From Cycloclasticus sp. (lineage in GTDB: Bacteria; Pseudomonadota; Gammaproteobacteria; Methylococcales; Cycloclasticaceae): a DNA stretch of 6,444 nucleotides. The notes beneath the pieces were generated by a model. It had not been told where the DNA came from. It did not search any database and was given only the letters and a program-made list of their open reading frames with translations. The position numbers were made by a program, and so were the translations under genes. The stretch is from contig DUCA01000192.1 in the NCBI GenBank assembly GCA_012960055.1, positions 1 through 6,444 on the forward strand, written 5' to 3'. Positions 5,485 to 6,444 of this stretch are shown piece by piece; within the stretch, counting starts at the first letter, position 1; each line of letters opens with the position of its first letter.

Positions 5485-6444
5485 CTATACGTGTTTGATT
5501 TTCAACCTAGAGTGATCCCAAGCAATTTCATACCCCACCCCATCATCACGCACCAAAAAAGCTTCGTCTACCCAAAGGTTAGCAATCGCTGCTAATTTAT
5601 TATCGAAATAAATCAATGGAATAGCATCACGAACCCATGGAAAAATTCTTGCTTCATGAAAAAGCTTTTTCAACTTTCGCTGCCCTTGCCGCCCAATCAG
5701 TTTAATACTCTCTCCACCCGTCCTGCGTACAACCGTCACGTTTGACGCCGCCCATTTATGCTGATCAATACCCTGCCCGCTAATAAGCCTTTTGGATAAC
5801 GTGCCCATCTCACGGTTAATGTTTACCTTTTCGCCGCACCAGTTTATTGGTTCGTACGTCAATTTTTCCGCTTTTATATTCGTAAGAAAAAACCTCGCAT
5901 CAAATAGCCTAAGCTGCACAGCAGACCACTTAATTAACGCCGAAGCACCTGAGTCAGCTGAAATAGAACGTTGAATCTGATGCAGTATTTTTTCTGATGG
6001 CATGCGTACACCATTGCAAAGCAACCAATGCCGGATGACTAACCGTTGACGCGCGGCATCTAAATCAATGATTGCATGTATATCAAGCACATCAACGTCT
6101 TCAGCATTAATATCAGATGCGGCAAGATTAAATAAAATAGATGACGCCTCAGCACAATGGGCTGCGCTTCTTGAGGTTGTTTTAGAAAAAGCCGGCCAAC
6201 GCTGCTGGATGAGGGGTATGACTTGTTGGCGCAAAAAATTTCGATTCAGCGAAGTATCAAGGTTGCTTGAATCTTCAATCCAAACGAGCCCTTCATCCAC
6301 TGCATAGTGCTTGATATCAGCTTTTGATAAGCTCAAAAAAGGCCTGGCGATAAACCCCAAGCCAAAATTATTGCAAGCAGGCATACTCGCTAAACCATTA
6401 ACACCCGCTCCTCTTAAAAGTTGCAACATCAAGGTTTCCGCTTG
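5485..6444 (-). CDS. tilS: tRNA(Ile)-lysidine synthetase TilS, C-terminal part
   Basis: TilS attaches lysine to C34 of the tRNA-Ile that has a CAU anticodon, changing its identity from Met to Ile; it is normally essential. The window holds 319 codons plus the stop; the 5' end is cut off by the right edge. The frame is open to the edge and begins with Q-A-E-T, the end of the H-H-x-D-D-Q-A-E-T motif of the PP-loop ATPase domain. It continues R-G-A-G-V-x-G-L-A-S-M-P, R-P-F-L (34-37) and W-I-E-D-S-S-N with R-N-F-L-R (55-72). A middle substrate-binding region follows, then the C-terminal TilS domain with R-R-T-G-G-E-S (240-246) and a basic stretch G-R-Q-G-Q-R-K-L-K-K (251-260). The residues after that (F-P-W near 268-270) fit the family end. 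About 110 N-terminal residues are missing compared with E. coli (432). An ATG at 6429 is internal, not the start. Its stop is 85 bases before pyrG with no clear terminator. Confidence 0.95.
   Translation of the reverse strand, partial: QAETLMLQLLRGAGVNGLASMPACNNFGLGFIARPFLSLSKADIKHYAVDEGLVWIEDSSNLDTSLNRNFLRQQVIPLIQQRWPAFSKTTSRSAAHCAEASSILFNLAASDINAEDVDVLDIHAIIDLDAARQRLVIRHWLLCNGVRMPSEKILHQIQRSISADSGASALIKWSAVQLRLFDARFFLTNIKAEKLTYEPINWCGEKVNINREMGTLSKRLISGQGIDQHKWAASNVTVVRRTGGESIKLIGRQGQRKLKKLFHEARIFPWVRDAIPLIYFDNKLAAIANLWVDEAFLVRDDGVGYEIAWDHSRLKIKHV

Noticed and set aside
1..6444. Mobile elements, CRISPR arrays, tRNA or rRNA genes, signs of recent transfer
   Set aside because: None seen: gene order is conserved, no long repeats or integrase/transposase motifs are present, and composition looks even across the window.

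Overview
The window is a compact block of housekeeping genes, all on the minus strand. In transcription order (right to left) it reads tilS (5' end cut off by the window edge), pyrG, kdsA, eno, ftsB, ispD, ispF, truD (3' end cut off). This order, with kdsA between pyrG and eno and the ftsB-ispD-ispF-truD run following, is typical of Gammaproteobacteria. kdsA also implies a Gram-negative cell that makes Kdo for lipopolysaccharide. Base composition is moderately AT-rich. The KdsA is of the metal-dependent (Cys-containing) class rather than the enterobacterial or main Pseudomonas class. That would fit a lineage such as Xanthomonas relatives or the Methylophaga/Cycloclasticus/Thiotrichales group, but the genus is a guess and cannot be settled here.

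Layout: positions 6444-5485 hold the C-terminal part of tilS (tRNA-Ile lysidine synthetase). An 85-base gap (5484-5400) follows, the only real intergenic space in the window. It carries a consensus -10 box, a palindrome and two similar 12-base repeats. From pyrG onward the genes are nearly contiguous: pyrG/kdsA overlap by 1 base (TAATG), kdsA and eno are 24 bases apart, eno/ftsB and ftsB/ispD are 1 base apart, ispD/ispF overlap by 10 bases, and ispF/truD are 8 bases apart. No factor-independent terminator is visible anywhere. The simplest reading is one pyrG-kdsA-eno-ftsB-ispD-ispF-truD transcription unit read from the promoter in the gap, with translational coupling at several junctions.

The genes do different jobs that share a growth and cell-envelope theme. 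pyrG makes CTP, the nucleotide used to activate both Kdo (the pathway KdsA feeds) and methylerythritol phosphate (by IspD). eno makes the phosphoenolpyruvate that KdsA consumes. ispD and ispF are two non-consecutive steps (3 and 5) of the MEP isoprenoid pathway, which supplies undecaprenyl carriers for the wall. ftsB is a divisome subunit, while tilS and truD modify tRNA.

I looked for an undescribed system and did not find one; every stretch over 100 bases is explained by a recognisable conserved gene. The points worth a second look are modest: the Cys-type KdsA with Thr before the metal-binding Cys, the TTG start of ftsB with no Shine-Dalgarno sequence right behind eno, and the symmetrical sequence around the pyrG -10 box.
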